Assembly (NCBI GenBank): GCA_052161625.1
Contig: CP197412.1
DNA: 64,000 bases
Strand: one strand, 5' to 3'
Source: JBKCUI01 sp052161625
GTDB lineage: Bacteria; Planctomycetota; Planctomycetia; Pirellulales; Pirellulaceae
Shown piece by piece: positions 63,901-64,000 of the stretch (position 1 is the first letter of the stretch; each line of letters opens with the position of its first letter). The translations under genes and the position numbers were made by a program. The notes beneath the pieces were generated by a model. The model did no database searches and was not told the DNA's origin. It worked only from the letters and a program-made list of their open reading frames with translations.

Positions 63901-64000
63901 GTTTGCATCCGCGACACCAGAAATCAAGTTGGTCGCAAGACTGCTAAAAACAATCGTTGATCCATCTGCACTAATGATTGCTGAACTTGAGGCAGATGCG
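54970..64000 (-). CDS. Giant surface protein: PD40-like propeller, cadherin, Calx-beta and dockerin-like repeats (5' partial)
   Basis: The frame stays open to the window edge, so the N-terminus is missing; at least ~3,009 codons are present. From the N-terminal side, about a dozen PD40/TolB-like blades occupy roughly 64000-61470 (pattern SISGDGRFVAF, ATNLVxGQxDxN, DVFVYDR). Cadherin-type domains (IAENxxxGSLVGTF) run to about 60010. Six Calx-beta repeats follow to about 57900, then a calcium-binding FDANFNGVLDADEP / DTNENGVIDLEEG segment near 57500-57680, a seventh Calx-beta near 56500-56800 and another cadherin near 55540-55820. Two dockerin-like repeats (NRVVDAVDSLRFRN, NFIDAVDSLRFRN) end the protein. 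It is probably exported, calcium-dependent and adhesive. The DNA looks more AT-rich than its neighbours. Confidence 0.92.
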   Translation of the reverse strand, partial: ASASSSAIISADGSTIVFSSLATNLISGVADANGGADLFAYDVIARSIRLVSRSSNSDTITANSPSDSHSITADGKRIAYRSSASNLVTGQVDTNGTSDVFLFDGITSTTSLVSGIAGSPTNTGNGMSDSPSISGNGSFIAFRSAATNLVAGQVDTNSTADIFVYDVMAGAQRLVSGVNGSLTQTSNNASETPSISYDGNIIVFASRGTNVFGSTFNTQVDNNGTLDVFLFDRTAGAVEIVSRVLGQTRSTGNGLSFRPSVNASGRFVAYETSGTDPFGTFPGGGNSNAKIAVYDRVTKANLLASGAGGTSSLSDGNSTLPQISSDGSTVLYQSLASNLSSITRDRDGAASVYQFAVTDGSPTIISKAVTPSFSAGGVSSIPTGVSNSVSTDGRYLVFTSTATNIISGQTDSNGMSDVFVFDRLTGTMELLSHMPGSVMQTMPGQSYNPTISEDGRFVAFKSDNSVAGTFHGIGNLYLYDRLLKTSRLLNGALGSTTTPASQGGSNAQFSSDGNLVLFTSSATNIVSGLSGAFIFDRINGVTQQIGGSIVIENPRLSADGKFVVFSSASNAIVPGQVDNNASQSVNTDLFLYEISSNSIQLVSGIDGSQTQTGNRSSMNASISGDGRYVAYTSTSTNLVSGQISSTIADRVFLYDRIAGTTKLISHTSTSPVDGGTGGSDSPVVNRDGTYIVYRSFLQNIVPGQVSSYGVGNIFSYNILNGTNELITGIDGSTTNAGNGSSSTVDFNPSAPSVSLDGQRIAFVSAATNLVNGQIDENGSQIDVFVYDRTNRKTESASLGGNGRSISPIISGDGRTVYFSSLSTNFTSQDYNLSSDIFVYVDTSKPTDISITNTSIAENEQVGSLVGTFSDPADDEGMVYSLVDGTGDVDNSYFSINAFGRLATEAIFDFEIKSTYSIRVRATNQGGLWFEKVFVITVSDVSEGPTDIVLSSNTILENSIANSLVGTLTATGANPSETTFEIVSETIPDPNFVLDGNQLRTTRSFDYESNNVFTVSVRAISAWSSITRPFLVHVTPVNEFDPQLTSQLTYSIPENSIFVTNLTGGDADLPNPNLMYSIVGGPDAARFAIATGSTLSFFTAPNFEAPIDADGNNVYVVQIAISDGTRSQTHELSITVTDRNDAPTGLTLSNSTISENLPAGSVIGVFNANDEDGPLPLSYQLLLVGPNDNNSFTIVGNQLVSAREFDFENLADRELVVQVAASDGLLMASHPSQFIISVSDSPDRPIAENLTLSTLRNQPTLIMLAASGAGPLSYTIVDAPNHGTLSGTVPNLTYTPHNGFVGNDEFYFSVNDGALTSYEARVAIAVIGTKPTIQFAANTSSVSEAVGAIDLTIAISEPADVDLWIPISVNGTGSTATAGSDFVLPTASVLVPAGQTLATMRVHIVDDTMFETTETVAVELGESSEYYLGTTSTHTLSIQDNETQPTLTLNRTSLVVEESTQKTGTTLQLSRPSSAPTTIGLTVGGSALAGSDFQNDIPTTVTIPAGATTVFVPITLQQDASVEPNESVVLVFAEGTDLWAAGTTAANRTFTLTITDDDTPIVGVTVGTAALGESHGTFALTATLSKPSSGILRVPVTATGTANRGGSNPDYFLPSNAEFVFNNSDTATLAVTIVNDNIVEPREQFTIQLLSGDGYKLGSVSRSNFHIGDDDKARISFDVAQFDRFEGTGSFTITARLDRPLPDAISVPISISGGNTVGYASSNDYAFSSAPFQFPAGALVASRTLSITEDSINEPTELAVIAFAASNFSSSSVVAAGTNTSTRIRILDNDPILSVGASNSSVVEGTNAVYTFRLSAATNVPLVIPFTLSGTSRANINHVSPSGSSVTIPTGQTSVSIAIATINNSIASTTAPTLTLSIGSLTTAITSSSAKSATIAINDNDIAIVDFPAGDKKAIARVSEARTGNLLNGLRNRTISVPVNLSKPGDRAIDVTLSFSGKAVRNTDYRVLGLTNDKLRIPAGSTSATFTVEIIHDSNFEGDEAFTATIQSVSAPAKLPAGTKPARSFLIIDDDKKAVTQTNLALNSSSVPKTISHTPIAPASTGTLAISTSPVILDLGSFGNPTSLVINGGIAEIRPGQIALAITNGPIEGAIAYFDANFNGVLDADEPFSSTAIDGSFAVFLDEFDTNENGVIDLEEGRFVQEGGVDISTGLVRRIAMSAPIGLLNITPITTLVESLIRTQSLSISDAIDFATNALGVKDYNITSGNSLYQTIANDPIAARAYRAHVELHSAVLAISQYLAGISGRQLNTIGQDIYDEVADLVSTPDSLLDLTSDATVESLLGATVIKHAIAGVNDEQISSIAGRIAAAIQEMNSLNLESFTNGSAFVLALDKAKMVLQGEFSDALFDLGAGTRSLASLTADYSGPALVSKIAAVNATVTIPPAIGINSLSIIEGNGGTSVMRFSVDVIGDHNYPISVQYMTVDGSALAGQDYTATTGTLSWPANDNTTRYVDVVIHGDLLFESDESLNLLLTNASQAVIRVDEGTGFILNDDATSFATNSSGTSNDLLYLQSRSNASLVSNGVEVFNGDFAEPLSSIINGVADKADLLALDFSENTYRGDTVAFHAGNSSGVVDGFSALAGTFQTIEVSVIGLDSILVGLVPEEIANRTQVTTTGVEEVNLLVSDTTLLTIDLPSWVTSAILEDANPSESGRMRMVSPSGQFAPIEFRNPGTLVVRRASSATQLTTNSLDADFTAEQIRIETNNSAPTTIALSSNSVAESLSVGSVVGTFSTTDRDAGNTFTYQLVAGAGDTDNASFLVEGNQLKIGIRSDFETKSTYSVRIRSIDQGCLFVETAFTVTVLDVPEMVGTPIVGDGTVQRSMVNKVQLAFDSNIDIAEGAFTLVRRGAGGGAVTLNSPTLEQVGNQTIVTLTFAGSFTRNSIGALLDGYYQLTIDGSKITRSGHQLDVNSDGILGDVYLFGDDETDAFFALYGDSNGNRVVDAVDSLRFRNTLNKPVTNLEGALFDYNFNNFIDAVDSLRFRNNLNKPLQF

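Overview
The window looks like a chromosomal stretch from a planctomycete, most likely Pirellulales/Pirellulaceae. The pointers are a DUF1559 prepilin-like protein followed by a small lipoprotein, a DUF1501 protein, two MoxR ATPases with DUF58/DUF4129/DUF4350-type partners, a TIGR02999-type ECF sigma factor, a PEP-CTERM protein, a giant cadherin/Calx-beta/dockerin-like protein, and a 16S rRNA gene not followed by 23S/5S. The assignment rests on gene content and 16S context read by eye, not on a search.

Layout. 1-3.85 kb: a tightly overlapping membrane protein / DUF4129 / DUF4350 / ECF sigma operon. 3.9-9 kb: PPK2-type polyphosphate kinase (minus), a secreted redoxin, then a LarA-like nickel-pincer enzyme followed 6 nt later by a kinase-like/PP2C fusion. 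8.95-9.25 kb: intergenic DNA with two dispersed structured repeats. 9.25-18.4 kb: MnmM-type methyltransferase and MoxR (minus), DinB-like protein, lipid A acyltransferase-like protein and ATP-grasp ligase (plus), DUF1501, S41 protease and family 4 uracil-DNA glycosylase (minus). 18.5-24.5 kb: Der GTPase with a long acidic tail, a large membrane-anchored orphan, and the DUF1559/lipoprotein pair. 24.6-32.0 kb: a six-gene minus-strand MoxR/DUF58/DUF4350/DUF4129 operon, then a lipoprotein. 33-35.4 kb: endonuclease IV and a large AAA ATPase. 35.9-37.9 kb: promoter, boxA-like site, orphan 16S rRNA and terminator. 38-41.6 kb: PQQ-propeller protein, nucleoside-permease-like MFS transporter and FmdB-type zinc ribbon. 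41.6-42.8 kb: a tandem array of six ~214-bp units between convergent genes. 42.8-47.9 kb: RND pump, adaptor and TetR regulator with a palindromic operator. 48-53.2 kb: TraB/GumN-like protein, an archaeal-type XPB-Bax1 helicase-nuclease pair, and a DUF2156 protein with C-terminal membrane helices. 53.3-54.0 kb: a second tandem array (~180-bp units) whose hairpin also occurs, inverted and with a compensatory base-pair change, at 8.98 kb. 54.0-64.0 kb: a gene remnant, a PEP-CTERM protein and a >3,000-residue surface protein whose 5' end lies beyond the window.

The most interesting items are the kinase-like/PP2C fusion beside a LarA homologue, the XPB-Bax1 pair in a bacterium, two higher-order tandem arrays (one belonging to a dispersed hairpin family with covariation), duplicated MoxR-associated modules one of which ends in an ECF sigma gene, and the acidic tail on Der. 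No tRNA gene, CRISPR array, transposase or integrase was recognised.
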